64,000 bases of DNA from G965115915 sp965115915 (GTDB lineage Bacteria > Pseudomonadota > Gammaproteobacteria > Eutrophobiales > Eutrophobiaceae), in the NCBI GenBank assembly GCA_965115915.1, contig OZ220483.1:1922001-1986000 (forward strand). Direction: 5' to 3'. This document shows, piece by piece, positions 27,801-42,800 of the stretch (the first letter of the stretch is position 1; every line of letters starts with the position of its first letter). A program made the position numbers and the translations under genes. A model generated the notes under the pieces. The model did no database searches. It had not been told where the DNA came from and was given only the letters and a program-made list of their open reading frames with translations.

Positions 27801-30800
27801 GTCATCCGCCACCGCAAAATCAACGCTCGCCGTTCCGCTGCTGAAGCTCGCGCTGGACGGCACCGTGTCGAAATCCGCCGCACCCGCTATGCCCCCGACA
27901 TAGGACCAACTCAGCCCGCTGAGCGTTCCGCTGAAGCTCGCGTCCGTACTGTAATGCGTGCCCCCATTGGTCGTCGCCACCGCGCTCAACGACAGGCTCA
28001 GCGTACCTCCCTCGGTGACACCCCTGCCTGCCTCTGCCGTCAGACGGATGCCGTCATTGTCCGTCAGCGTGCCGGCCAGTATCGGCGAGCCTGCCGCCAC
28101 GGTGTAGCCCGCGCCAGCCGCCAGGCTGATACGAAAACCCTCCTCTCCCTCCACACTGCCATCATCCGTCAACAGCAGGCGCACCGTCGCCGTCTTGCCG
28201 CTGCCGAAACTCGCTGTTGTCACACCGCTCAGTGTCCCGTTATTGAAGTCCGCGGCGACCGCATCCCGGTCCGTAGCAGAGGTGCTGCCCTGCACCGAGA
28301 AGGCCACAGCCAGCGTGTCGCTCACATCGATGTCCGAGCTCAACCTCAGACTGAGACTCTGCCCCTCCGTGCCATTCACCGTCCCGGCCAGCGTCAACTC
28401 CGGCAACACCTCCATCGGCGTCGCACTGACCGCGGCAGAGCCCGCACCAAAATTGTCGGTCCCCACCGCGCCCACCGCACGCACCTGAAAACGGTACTCG
28501 CTATTGTTGGTCAGGCTTTCCACCGTGTGTCTGGTCGTGTCCGCATCGGAACCAGGAACCGGCATCCACTCGCCGTAGGGAGGAGACGCCCCCCTCTGCC
28601 GGTACTGCCAACTCGCAATCGTGCCGCCACCAACCGGCGCAACCCAGGACAACGTCACTTCCTCGTCCCCCGCATCCGCAGTCAAGCCGGTCGGTTGGCC
28701 CGGCGTCGTATCCCTCACCGTCACCGCGACACCGCCAATGGCTATCCCGGCGTATCTGCTATCGCCGCTGTTCGCCGTATGCACCAATAACACTACCGTC
28801 TCGTCAGCCGTGTCGATATCCACCGCGGCCCTCACCGTCACCGTCTGTGCGGTACCCCAGTTGCCGCCGGAACCGGAGCCAAAGATCAACCTCGCCGGGC
28901 GGACCATCACATCTCCCTGCGCACCCCCCACCGTCACCGTCACATCCGCGCTCGGTTGCTCATTGAGCACCACCGTATAGTTAGCGCTGGTACCTTCATC
29001 CAGCGTCAGCGTCCCACCGCTCAAACTCACCAGGCTATTGTCGGTAACACGCACCGTATCCGTGTTGTCGCTCCCCAACATGACACCCGCAGGCGGGTTC
29101 ATCAACGTCACTGTTGCCGTGTAACTGCGCGCCGCGTTGTAATCGCCATCCCCAACAGTCCGGTTCTGCGGACTAAAGCTCGCAGTGGCGCCGAACTGAC
29201 CGGCACTGATGCTGAACGCCACGGTCGCCATACTGAAATCGTCCGTCGGCGTACCGTTGCTCAGCGTCACCATGCCATTCACTACCGTGTCCGCCGCCAT
29301 GTCCATCGTCACCGGCACCGACAGCGCCTGCCCCTCGGTCACCGTGATGGTTGTACTACCCAGTGTCACCTCTGCGCTGTCGTTGTCGTTCAACGTACCA
29401 TCCACCGTCAAATCATCACCCAACGCATAGCCCGTACTTTCTTCAAGCGTAATACTATAGGTCTCCGTTCCTTCCACGACCACATCGTCCGCCGTCGCAA
29501 TCGTCGCCACCGCCGTCCTGCCGCCGCCAAAGCTCGCCGTGGTAAACGTCTGCGTCAGCGCGCCCACGATGTCAGCCGCATCAAAGCCGCTCGAACCCCG
29601 GTCCGTCAGCGTCAGCCTCACCGACAGCGTACCTGACACATTCTTGTCCGAGCTTACCGTCACATGGATCGCAGTACCTTCGGCCACCGTGGACGGATCC
29701 GTCACCAGCGTCAACTTCGGCGTCGTGTCCCTCACCGTTACCATCACACTGGCTATGGTCAACGCAGCGTACCCGCTGGCGCCACTCGCCGTATGCGTCA
29801 GCGTCACCACATCTTCATCCTCCGTGTCGGCATCTACTGCCGCCGTCACCGTCACCGTCTGCGCCGTGGCCCAGGTGTTGGTGGCAAAGGTCAGCAACGC
29901 CGGGCTGGCCGTCACATCCGAATCCGCAAACCCGGACACCGTTACCGTCACCGCGGCATCCGGCTGCCTGACCAACACCACCGTGTAGCTGCCCCCCGTC
30001 ATATCCCCCTCATCCACCGTCAACGTGGCCCCGCTCAGCATCACGCCAGCGGGCGGTACCGGACTACTGTCGGTCACCCTCACCGTGTCCGTGTTGTCAA
30101 CTCCCACCGTGACACCCGCAGGCAGCGTATCCAAAGTCACCGTCGCCGTGTAACTGCGCGGCGCGTTGTACGTGCTATCTCCAGTACCCGGGGCCTGCGC
30201 CGCAAAACTCGCGTCCGCACTGGTCTCGCCCGCCGCAATACTGAAACTCACCATCGCCGCGGCAAAATCCGCCGTCGGCGTACCATCGCTCAGCGTCACC
30301 TGGCCATTCACCACCGTGTCCGCCGCCGCGCTCATCGTCACCGGCACCGTCAACGACTGACCCTCCGTCACCGCAATGGTCGTACTACCCAGCGTCACCT
30401 GCGCGCTGTCGTTGTCGTTCAACGTGCCATCCACCGTCACACTACTCCCCAACGCATAGCCCGTGCCCGACCCCAGCGTAATGCGATACGTCTCCGCGCC
30501 TTCCACAATCGCATCGTCCGCCGTTGCAATCGTCACCGCCGCCGTCGTGCCACCGCTAAAGCTCGCCGTGGTAAACGTCCGCGTCAACGCGCCCACGATG
30601 TCATCCCCATCAAAGCCACTTGAACCCCGGTCCGCCAGCGTCAGCCGCACAGCCAGCGTCCCAGACACATTTTTGTCCGAGGTGACCGTCACTCTAATCG
30701 CAGTACCCTCAGCCACCGCCGACGGCGCCGTCTCCAGCGTCAACTCCGGCGTCGTGTCCGTCACCATCACACTGACATCCGGCACACTCACCGTGGCATA

Positions 30801-33800
30801 GTCTCCTCCCGTGATGCTGTGCGTCAGCGTCGCGCTGTCGTTATCCGCATCCGTATCCGCATCCGCCGTCACCGTCACACTCTGCTCCGTGGCCCAGCCT
30901 CCACCACCCGTACCCGTACCAAAAGTCAGCGTCGATGGCGAGAATGTCACATCCGCATTGTTACTGCTCGGCGTCACCGTCACCACCGCACTCGGCTGCG
31001 TCGCCAGCACCACCGTGTAGGTCCCGCCAGTACCGTCTCCCTCATCCACCGTCAACGCCTGCGGGTTCACCGTCACACCCGCCACCGCCACAGAACGCGG
31101 CGTCGCGCTCGCCTCCGCCGAGGCCACACCATAATTCGCCGTCCCCACCGACCCCACCGCTCGTACCTGAAAACGGTATTCGGTGTCGTTGGTCAAACCG
31201 CTTACCGTGTGGCTCATCGTGCCCGCATTGGAACTCGGAACCGCCGTCCACGCACCGTAGGCATTGCTACCTGCCTGCTGACGGTATTGCCAGCTCGCAC
31301 GGCTGCCACCAGACACCGGCAGACCCCACGTCAACGTCACCTGCGCATCTCCCGCCACCGCGCTCAGACTCGACACCGCGCCCGGCGTCGTGTCCGTCAC
31401 CGTCACCGCAACGCTGTCTATGCTCAGACTGCCCCCATAACCGGTCGCACCACCGCTCACACTGTGCGTCAGCGTCACACTGTCATCGTCCGTGTCGCTG
31501 TCCACCGCCGCCGTCACCGTCACCGTCTGCGCCGTATCCCAGTTGCCGCCACTACCCGAAGTAAAGGTCAGCGGAGAACCGCTCACCGTCACATCCCCTA
31601 GCGCCGCACTGCTCACCGTCACCGTCACATCCGCGTCCGGCTGCGTCGCCAGCACCACCGTGTAGCTCCCGCCAGCACTGTCCCCTTCATCCACCGTCAA
31701 TGTGGTCGCGCTCAGCCTCACACCCGGGGTCGGCGCCGCCGTGTTGTCCGTCACCGTCACCGTGTCCGTGTTGTCAGTTCCCACCGTCACGCCCATCGGC
31801 GGGCTCGTCAGCGTCACCGTCGCCGTGTAACTGCGCGCCGCGTTGTACATACTATCTCCGTTATTCGCAGTCTTCGGCAGGAAAACCGCGTTACCACCGG
31901 TATCGCCCGCGGCAATACTGAAGTCCACCATCGCCGCGGCAAAATCCGCCGTCGGCGTACCGCTGCTCAGCGTCACACGCCCATTCACCACCTCATCCGC
32001 CGCCGCACTCAGCGTCACCGGCACCGTCAACGATTGACCCTCGGTTACCTCAATGGCGCCAGTGCTCGCCAGCGTCACCTGCGCACTGTCGTTGTCGTTC
32101 AACACGCCATCCACCGCCACATCATCGCCCAACGCATAGCCCGTGCCCGACACCAGCGTAATGCGATACGTCTCCGCGCCCTCCACAATCGCATCGTCCG
32201 CCGTCGCAATCGTCACCGCCGCCGTCTTGCCACCGCTAAAGCTCGCCGTGGTAAACGTCCGCGTCAGCGCGCCCACGATGTCATCCGCAGTAAAGCCACT
32301 CGAACCCCGGTCCGACAACGTCAGGCTCACAGCCAGCGTCCCTGTCACATCCTTGTCCGAGGTGACCGTCACACGGATCGCAGTACCCTCAGCCACCGTG
32401 GACGGCGCCGTCTCCAGCGTCAACTTCGGCGTCGTGTCCGTCACCGTCACACTGACATCCGGCACACTCACCGAGGCGTAGTCGCCTCCCGTAATGCCGT
32501 GCGCCAGCGTCGCGCTGTCATTATCCGCATCCGCATCCGCATCCGCCGTCACCGTCACCGTCTGTGCCATGTTCCAGCCACCGCTGCCGCTGCTGGTGCT
32601 AAAGCTTAGCGTCGCTGGCGTAAACTTCACATCCGCATTGTTACTGCTCGGCGTCACCGTCACATCCGCACTCGGCTGCGTCACCAGCACCACCGTGTAG
32701 CTCCCGCCAGCACTGTCTCCCTCATCCACCGTCAACGCCTGCGGGCTCACCGTCACACCCGGGCTCGGCGCCGCCGTGTTGTCCGTCACCGTCACCGTGT
32801 CCGTGGCATCACTTCCCACCGTGACACCCGCAGGCGGGCTCGTCAGCGTCACCGTCGCCGTGTAGCTGCGCGGCGCATTGTACGTGCTATCCCCAGCACT
32901 CGGTGTCTGCGCCGCAAAACTCGCGTTACCACCGGTATCACCCGCGGCAATACTGAAGTTCACCGCCGCCGCAGCAAAATCCGCCGTCGGCGTACCATCG
33001 CTCAGCGTCACACGCCCATTCACCACCGTGTCCGCCGCCGCGCTCAGCGTCACCGGTACCGTCAACGACTGACCCTCCGTCACCGCAATGGTCCCGCTGG
33101 CCAGCGTCACCTCCGCACTGTCGTTGTCGTTCAACGTGCCATCCACCGCCACATCATCGCCCAACGCATAGCCCGTGCCCGACACCAGCGTAATGCGATA
33201 CGTCTCCGCGCCCTCCACAATCGCATCGTTCACCGTCGCAATCGTCACCGCCGCCGTCTTGCCACCGCTAAAGCTCGCCGTGGTAAACGTCCGCGTCAGC
33301 GCGCCCACGATGTCATCCCCATCAAAGCCACTTGAACCACGGTCCGCCAGCGTCAGCCTCACCGACAGCGTCCCCGTCACATCCTTGTCCGAGGTGACCG
33401 TCACACGGATCGCAGTACCCTCAGCCACCGCGGACGGCGCCGTCTCCAGCGTCAACTTCGGCGTCGTGTCCGTCACCGTCACACTGACATCCGGCACACT
33501 CACCGAGGCGTAGTCGCCTCCCGTAATGCCGTGCGTCAGCGTCGCGCTGTCATTATCCGCATCCGCATCCGCATCCGCCGTCACCGTCACACTCTGCTCC
33601 GTGTTCCAGCCACCGCTGCCGCTGCTGGTGCTAAAGCTTAGCGTCGCTGGCGTAAACTTCACATCCGCATTGTTGCTGCTCGGCGTCACCGTCACCGCCG
33701 CACTCGGCTGCGTCGCCAGCACCACCGTGTAGCTCCCGCCAGCACTGTCTCCCTCATCCACCGTCAACGCCTGTGGGCTCACCGTCACCCCTGCCACCGG

Positions 33801-36800
33801 CGCAGAACGCGGCGTCGCGCTCGCCTCCGCTGAGACCACACCATAATTCGCCGTTCCCACCGAACCCACCGCTCGTACCTGAAAACGGTATGGAGTGCCG
33901 TTGCTCAGGCTTTCCACCGTATGGCTGATCGTGTCCGCGTCGGAACCTGAAATCGCCATCCACGCACCGTAGGGCGGAGACTCACCCCGCTGACGGTATT
34001 GCCAACTCCCTATGCTCCCGCCAGACAACGGCGCCGTCCACGACAGTGTCACCTGCGTGTCGCCCGCCGTCGCCGTCAATCCGCGCGGCCGGCCCGGCGT
34101 CGTGTCCGTCACCGTCACTTCCACATCGGATATAACCAATGAACCTCCATAACCCGTCGCACCACCACTCACACTGTGCGTCAGCGTCACGCTGTCATCA
34201 TCCGTGTCACTGTCCACCGCCGCACTCACCGTCACCGTCTGTGCCGTAGCCCAGTTGCCGCCACTACCCGAAGTAAACGTCAATGGAGAACCGCTCACCG
34301 TCACATCCCCTAGCGCCGCACTGCTCACCGTCACCGTCACATCCGCGTCCGGCTGCGTAGCCAAAACCACCGTGTAGCTACCGCTGGACCCCCCCTCGGA
34401 CACCGTCAACGCCTGCGGGTTCACCGTCACACCCGCCACCGGCGCAGAACGCGGCGTCGCGCTCGCCTCCGCCGAGGCCACACCATAATTCGCCGTTCCC
34501 ACCGAACCCACCGCTCGTACCTGAAAACGGTACGCGCTGTCGTTGGTCAAACCGCTTACCGTGTGGCTCATCGTGCCCGCATTGGAACTCGGAACCGGCG
34601 TCCACGCACCGTAGGCATTGCTACCTTCCTGCTGACGGTATTGCCAGCTCGCACGGCTGCCACCAGACATCGGCAGACCCCACGTCACCGTCACCTGACT
34701 ATCTCCCGCCACCGCGCTCAGACTGGACGCCGCGCCCGGCGTCGTGTCCGTCACCGTCACCTCCACATCGGATATAACCAATGAACCTCCATAACCCGTC
34801 GCACCACCACTCACACTGTGCGTCAGCGTCACGCTGTCATTGTCCGTGTCACTGTCCACCGCCGCACTCACCGTCACCGTCTGTGCCGTGGCCCAGTTGC
34901 CGCCACTACCCGAAGTAAAGGTCAATGGAGAACCGCTCACCGTCACATCCCCCAGCGCCGCACTGCTCACCGTCACCGTCACATCCGCGTCCGGCTGCGT
35001 CGCCAGCACCACCGTGTAGCTACCGCTGGCCCCTCCCTCGGACACCGTCAACGCCTGCGGGTTCACCGTCACACCCGGGCTCGGCGCCGCCGTGTTGTCC
35101 GTCACCGTCACCGTGTCCCTGTTGTCAGTTCCCACCGTCACGCCCATCGGCGGGCTCGTCAGCGTCACCGTCGCCGTGTAACTGCGCGGCGCATTGTACG
35201 TGCTATCCCCAGCACTCGGTGTCTGCGCCGCAAAACTCGCGTTACCACCGGTATCACCCGCGGCAATACTGAAGTTCACCGCCGCCGCAGCAAAATCCGC
35301 CGTCGGCGTACCATCGCTCAGCGTCACACGCCCATTCACCACCGTGTCCGCCGCCGCGCTCAGCGTCACCGGCACCGTCAACGACTGACCCTCCGTCACC
35401 GCAATGGTCGTGCTGGCCAGCGTCACCTGCGCGGTGTCGTTGTCGTTCAACGTGCCATCCACCGCCACATCATCGCCCAACGCATAGCCCGTGCCCGACC
35501 CCAGCGTAATGCGATACGTCTCCGCGCCCTCCACAATCGCATCGTCCGCCGTTGCAATCGTCACCGCCGCCGTCGTGCCACCGCTAAAGCTCGCCGTGGT
35601 AAACGTCTGCGTCAGTGCGCCCACGATGTCATCCGCAGTGAAGCCACTCGAACCTCGGTCCGCCAGCGTCAGGCTCACCGACAGCGTCCCAGACACATTT
35701 TTGTCCGAGGTGACCGTCACACGGATCGCAGCACCCTCAGCCACCGCGGACGGCGCCGTCTCCAGCGTCAACTTCGGCGTCGTGTCCGTCACCGTCACAC
35801 TGACATCCGGCACATTCACCGAGGCGTAGTCGCCTCCCGTAATGCCGTGCGCCAGCGTCGCGCTGTCATTATCCGCATCCGCATCCGCATCCGCCGTCAC
35901 CGTCACCGTCTGTGCCATGTCCCAGCCACCGCTGCCGCTGCTGGTGCTAAAGCTTAGCGTCGCTGGCGTAAACTTCACATCCGCATTGTTGCTGCTCGGC
36001 GTCACCGTTACCGCCGCACTCGGCTGCGTCGCCAGCACCACCGTGTAGCTCCCGCCAGCACTGTCTCCCTCATCCACCGTCAACGCCTGTGGGCTCACCG
36101 TCACCCCTGCCACCGGCGCAGAACGCGGCGTCGCGCTCGCCTCCGCTGAGACCACACCATAATTCGCCGTTCCCACCGAACCCACCGCTCGTACCTGAAA
36201 ACGGTATGGAGTGCCGTTGCTCAGGCTTTCCACCGTATGGCTGGTCGTGTCCGCGTCGGAACCTGAAATAGCCATCCACGCACCGTAGGGCGGAGACTCA
36301 CCCCGCTGACGGTATTGCCAACTCCCTATGCTCCCGCCAGACAACGGCGCCGTCCACGACAGTGTCACCTGCGTGTCGCCCGCCGTCGCCGTCAATCCGT
36401 GCGGCCGGCCCGGCGTCGTGTCCGTCACCGTCACCTCCACATCGGATATAACCAATGAACCTCCATAACCCGTCGCACCACCACTCACACTGTGCGTCAG
36501 CGTCACGCTGTCATCGTCCGTGTCACTGTCCACCGCCGCACTCACCGTCACCGTCTGTGCCGTGTTCCAGTTGCCGCCAATACCCGAAGTAAACGTCAAT
36601 GGAGAACCGCTCACCGTCACATCCCCTAGCGCCGCACTGCTCACCGTCACCGTCACATCCGCGTCCGGCTGCGTAGCCAAAACCACCATGTAGCTACCGC
36701 TGGACCCCCCCTCGGACACCGTCAACGCCTGCGGGTTCACCGTCACACCCGCCACCGGCGCAGAACGCGGCGTCGCGCTCGCCTCCGCCGAGGCCACACC

Positions 36801-39800
36801 ATAATTCGCCGTCCCCACCGACCCCACCGCTCGTACCTGAAAACGGTACGCGCTGTCGTTGGTCAAACCGCTTACCGTGTGGCTCGTCGTGCCCGCATTG
36901 GAACTCGGAACCGGCGTCCACGCACCGTAGGCATTGCTACCTGCCTGCTGACGGTATTGCCAGCTCGCACGGCTGCCGCCAGACACCGGGAGACCCCACG
37001 TCACCGTCACCTGCTTATCTCCCGCCACCGCGCTCAGACTGGACGCCGCGCCCGGCGTCGTGTCCGTCACCGTCACCGCCACACTGTCTATGCTCAGACC
37101 GCCTCCATAGCCGGTCGCACCACCGCTCACACTGTGCGTCAACGTCACGCTGTCATCGTCCGTGTCACTGTCCACCGCCGCCGTCACCGTCACTGTCTGC
37201 GCCGTGGCCCAGTTGCCGCCAGTACCCGAAGTAAAGGTCAGCGGAGAACCGCTCACCGTCACATCCCCTAGCGCCGCACTGCTCACCGTCACCGTCACAT
37301 CCGCGTCCGGCTGCGTCGCCAGCACCACCGTGTAGCTCCCGCCATCACTGTCTCCTTCAGACACCGTCAACGTGGTCGCGCTCAGCCTCACGCCCGGGCT
37401 CGGCGCCGCCGTGTTGTCCGTCACCGTCACCGTGTCCGTGTTATCAGTTCCCACCGTGACACCCGCAGGCGGCGTATCCAAAGTCACCGTCGCCGTGTAA
37501 CTGCGCGGCGCGTTGTACGTGCTATCTCCAGTACCCGGGGCCTGCGCCGCAAAACTCGCGTCCACACTGGTCTGACCCACCGCAATACTGAAACTCACCA
37601 TCGCCGCGGCAAAATCGTCCGTCGGCGTACCGCTGCTCAGCGTCACACGCCCATTCACCACCGCATCCGCCGCCGCGCTCAGCGTCACCGGCACCGTCAG
37701 CGTTTGACCCTCCGTCACCGCAATGGTCGTACTACCCAGCGTCACCTGCGCACTGTCGTTGTCGTTCAACGTGCCATCCACCGCCACACTACTCCCCAAC
37801 GCATAGCCCGTGCCCGGCCCCAGCGTAATGCGATACGTCTCCGCGCCCTCCACAATCGCATCGTCCGCCGTCGCAATCGTCACCGCCGCCGTCTTACCGT
37901 TGTTGAAGCTCGCCGTGGTAAACGTCTGCGTCAGCGCGCCCATGATGTCATTCTCATCAAAGCCACTCGAACCCCGATCCGACAGCGTCAGCCGCACAGC
38001 CAGCGTCCCAGACACATTTTTGTCCGAGGTGACCGTCACACGGATCGCAGTACCCTCAGCCACCGCCGACGGCGCCGTCTCCAGCGTCAACTCCGGCGTC
38101 GTGTCCGTCACCATCACACTGACATCCGGCACATCCACCGAGGCGTAGTCGCCTCCCGTGATGCCGTGCGTCAGCGTCGCGCTGTCATCATCCGCATCCG
38201 TATCCGAACCCGCCGTCACCGTCACACTCTGCTCCGTGGCCCAGCCTCCACCACTCGTACCCGTACCAAACGTCAGCGTCGCTGGCGTAAACTTCACATC
38301 CGCATTGTTACTGCTCGGCGTCACCGTCACATCCGCACTCGGCTGCGTCGCCAGCACCACCGTGTAGGTCCCGCCAGCACTGTCTCCCTCATCCACCGTC
38401 AACGCCTGCGGGTTCACCGTCACTCCCGCCACCGGCGCAGAACGCGGCGTCGCGCTCGCCTCCGCCGAGACCACACCATAATTCGCCGTTCCCACCGACC
38501 CCACCGCTCGTACCTGAAAACGGTATTCGGTGTCGTTGGTCAAACCGCTTACCGTGTGGCTCATCGTGCCCGCATTGGAACTCGGAACCGCCGTCCACGC
38601 ACCGTAGGCATTGCTACCTGCCTGCTGACGGTATTGCCAACTCGCACGGGTGCCGCCAGACACCGGCAGACCCCACGTCAACATCACCTGCTTATCTCCC
38701 GCCACCGCGCTCAGACTCGACACCGCGCCAGGCGTCGTGTCCGTCACCGTCACACGGACATCCGGCACATCCACCGAGGCGTAGTTGCCTCCCGTGATGC
38801 CGTGCGTCAGCGTCGCGCTGTCATTGTCCGTGTCGCTGTCCACCGCCGCCGTCACCGTCACCGTCTGCGCCGTATTCCAGTTGCCGCCAGTACCCGAAGT
38901 AAAGGTCAGCGGAGAACCGCTCACCGTCACATCCCCCAGCGTACCCCCCACCGTCACCGTCACATCCGCGTCCGGCTGCGTCGCCAGCACCACCGTGTAG
39001 GTCCCGCCATCACCGTCTCCCTCATTCACCGTCAACGTGGTCGCGCTTAGCCTCACGCCAGGGACCGAGGCCGGCGTGTTGTCCGTCACCGTCACCGTGT
39101 CCGTGTTGTCACTTCCCACCGTGACACCCGCAGGTGGGCTCGTCAGCGTCACCGTCGCCGTGTAATCGCGCGGCGCGTTGTACGTGCCATCTCCAGTACC
39201 CGGGGCCTGCGCCGCAAAACTCGCGTTCGCACTGGTCTCACCCGCGGTAATGCTGAAGCTTACCTCCGCCGCGGCAAAATCGTCCGTCGGCGTACCACTG
39301 CTCAGCGTCACCTTGCCATTCACCACCGTGTTCGCCACCGCACTCATCGTCACCGGTATTGTCAACGACCGGCCCTCGATCACCGCAATGGCAGCAGTGC
39401 TCGCCAACTGTACTGTCGCGCTGTCATTGTCGTTCAACGTGCCATTCACCGTCGCCTTGTTACCCACCACATAATTGCCCACCGCCGTGCCTGGCTTCAG
39501 GGTAATGGTATAGGTCTGCGGTCCTTCCACAATGGCATCGTCCCACGTCGAGACTCTTGTCTCCCCTATTTTCCCTGTGAGAAAAGTCACCACGGAAAAA
39601 CCGCTAAACGTACTCGCCTCAGTTAGTGTCAGTTCCACAATAAGCGTACCTGCCACATTCTTGTCCGCGTTGACCGTCAGGGGGATCATTTCCCCCTCGG
39701 TCACAGTAGGCGGGGTGCTAACCAGCGTCAGTGTCGGCGTGATATCGTGCGCCGTCACCACCACATCGGCACCCACTAACCCGTCGTAGGCCCGGTCAAA

Positions 39801-42800
39801 ACTGCTCGCCGTATGTGTCAGTGTGGCACTGTCGTTTACCGTGTCCGTCCTGTCCACCTCCGCGCTCACCGTCACCGTCTGCGCCATATCCCAGTCGCCG
39901 GTACCAAAAGTCAGCAGCGTCCGACCAACTGTCACCTTGCTCGTGGCTCCGCCCACCGTCACCGTCACATCCCCAGCAGGCCGCGCATCGAGCACCACCG
40001 TGTAGCTGCCGGTGGCTCCCTCCATCACCGTCAGCGATTGTGGATTGACCGTCATGCCTGCCACCGCGCTCGCCCTCGGCGTCGCACCGGCTTCACCAGA
40101 TGCCGCTCCAAAATTGCTCGTCCCCTGCGCCCCCACCGCACGTACCCGAAAACGGTAGGCCGTGCCATTGCTCAGACCGGACACCGTATGACTGCCAGTC
40201 CCCGCGCCAGAACCCCCAATCGCCGTCCATGCGCCATAGGCACCGCCACCTTCCTGCTGCTGATACTGCCAACTCGCAATCCCGCCACCAGAAACCGGCG
40301 CCACCCAGGACAACATCACCTGCGCATCCCCCGCTGTCGCACTCAAACGGGGCGGCTGACCCGGCGTGATATCCCGCACCGTCACCCCAACAGCGGCGAT
40401 CGGTACCCCATCGTAATCCGTGTCGGCGCCACCCTCCGCCGTGTGCGTCAGCAGCGCGTTCTCGTCTTCCACATCCGCATCCCCCACGGCAGTGACCGTC
40501 ACCGTCTGCGCCGTGTCCCAGTTGTCGGTTCTAAAGGTCAGTGCCGCACCGACCGTGACACCGGCGTTGTTACTACCGGGCGTGACCGTCACCGTGTCCG
40601 TCGGCCGCGTGTTCAACACCACCGTATAGCGACCGGTGGCGCCCTCCGTCACCGTCAGCATCTGCTCACTCAGCGTCACCCCGGGCCGGTTGTTGTCCGT
40701 CACCGTCACCGTCACACTGTGCGCCGCTGTCACCGAGCCGTAGCCACTAACCGTATGTGTCAGCATCGCACGGTCATCCACCGCGTCCACATCCGACCCG
40801 GCCGTCACCGTCACCGTCTGCGCCGTGTCCCAGCCACCGGTACCAAAGCGCAGCGTTGCTGGCGCAAATGTCACCTCCGCATTGTCACTGCTCGGCGTCA
40901 CCGTCACCGCCGCACTCGGCTGCGTATCCAGCACCACCGTATAGCTACCGGTGGCGCCCTCCGTCACCGTCAACAACCGCGGCGCGACCGTCACACTGTC
41001 GCTGGTACTGTCGGTGACGACCACGGTTCTGGTGTCGCCCGCGCCAACGCCAACCCGGGCCGGCGGGTCCGACAGTGTCAGTGTCGCGGTGTAGCGACGC
41101 TCGGGATGGTAGACAAAGTCTCCGTAGGTCGCGGTTTTCGGAGCGAAGTCAATCGTGGCGGAGGCGGTGCGCCCGGGCAGGATGCTGAAGGTCTGCGTCG
41201 TATTACGGAAGTCGTTCGTCGGCATACTGCCCGCCACCCCGGACAGCGTCACCGTGCCGCTGACGGCGCCGCTCGCCACCACCCGGCTCAGATTCACACG
41301 CAGCCTCAACGTCTGCCCCTCGCGGACAGAAATATCACTGCCCGAGGACGCCAACTCTACCGTCGCGCTGTCGTTGTCATTGAGCGTGCCATCCGCCGTC
41401 GCATCGTCACCCACCACATACGCATTGCTCCCGCCCACGGTGTCAGCGGTCAACGTAATGGTGTAGGTCTCCGCAGCTTCAACGATGGCATCGTCAAACG
41501 TGCCGAGCGGCGCCTCCGCCGTCCGGCTTCCCGATCCAAAATCCACAGTAACCCGCCTACTGACACTATTGATATTCGAACTCCCGGAAGAATCCATGTC
41601 CGCCGCGCTAAAGCCACTCGAACCCCGGTCCGACAACGTCAGGTTCAGAACCCGCGTGCCCACCACAGCAACGTCCGATGTGACCGTCAGCCTGATCCTG
41701 TTGCCTTCCGTAACATCGGCAGGGTCCGTGGCCAATGTCAACACCGGCGTGGTGTCACTCACCGTAACGCCGACATCCGCTATCGACAGCGCAGACGTGT
41801 ACCCGCTGGCGCCGCTCGCCGTGTGTGTCAACGACACACTCTCGTCATCCGCATCCGCGTCTTCGGTACCAGTCACCGTCACGGTCCGCGCCGTGCCCCA
41901 GTTACCGGTCATGAAGATCAGTTGCGCCGGGGAAACTGCCACCGCACTATCGGCACCGGACACCGTCACCGTCACCGCGGCATCCGGCTCCGTATCCAGC
42001 ACCACCGTGTAGGCGGCTTCACCCCCCTCGTTCACTATCAGCGATTGCGGGTTCACCGTCACACCAGCCACCGCACTACCACGCGGCGTCGCAACGGCCG
42101 TGGCCGAAGCCGAACCAACATTCCCACTACCGAGCGCACCTACCGCACGCACCTGAAAACGATACGCGCTGCCGTTGCTCAGACTCCCCACCGTGTGGCT
42201 GTCGGTATCCGCGTCAGAACCCGAAATGGCCGTCCAGGACGCGCTTCCCCAACTCAACATGTCGCTCGTACTCCGGTACTGCCAACTCGCAATCGTCCCC
42301 CCGCTGAGCGGCTTCGTCCAGGACAGCCTCACCTCGCCGTCTCCCGACGCCGCGCCCAAACTGGCCGCCCGACCCGGCGTCGTGTCACTGACCATCACAA
42401 CCACATCAGCAACCTCCACATTCGCGTAGAAACTGTCGCGACTGGCTACCGTCTGCGTCAGCGTCACATAACCGTCCAGCGTATCGGCATCCACCGCCGC
42501 ACTCACCGTCACCGTCTGCGCCGTGTCCCAGCCGCCGGAAACACCCGTGTCAGTACCAAACGTCAGCACCGAGGGATTGACCCCCACATCAACAACGCTG
42601 CTGGGAGACGCCACCAGTGTCACCTCCACCTCGTGGGTCGGCTGAACACTGAGCCGCACCGTGTAACTGCCGTCCTCCCCTCCCTCGTTCACACTCAACA
42701 GCTCACGGCTCAGCCTCACCCCCGGCCTGTCTCTGTCCGTCACCCTCACCTCAACACTGTCCGCCGTCACCACCGAACCGTAACCACTGACCGCGTGACG

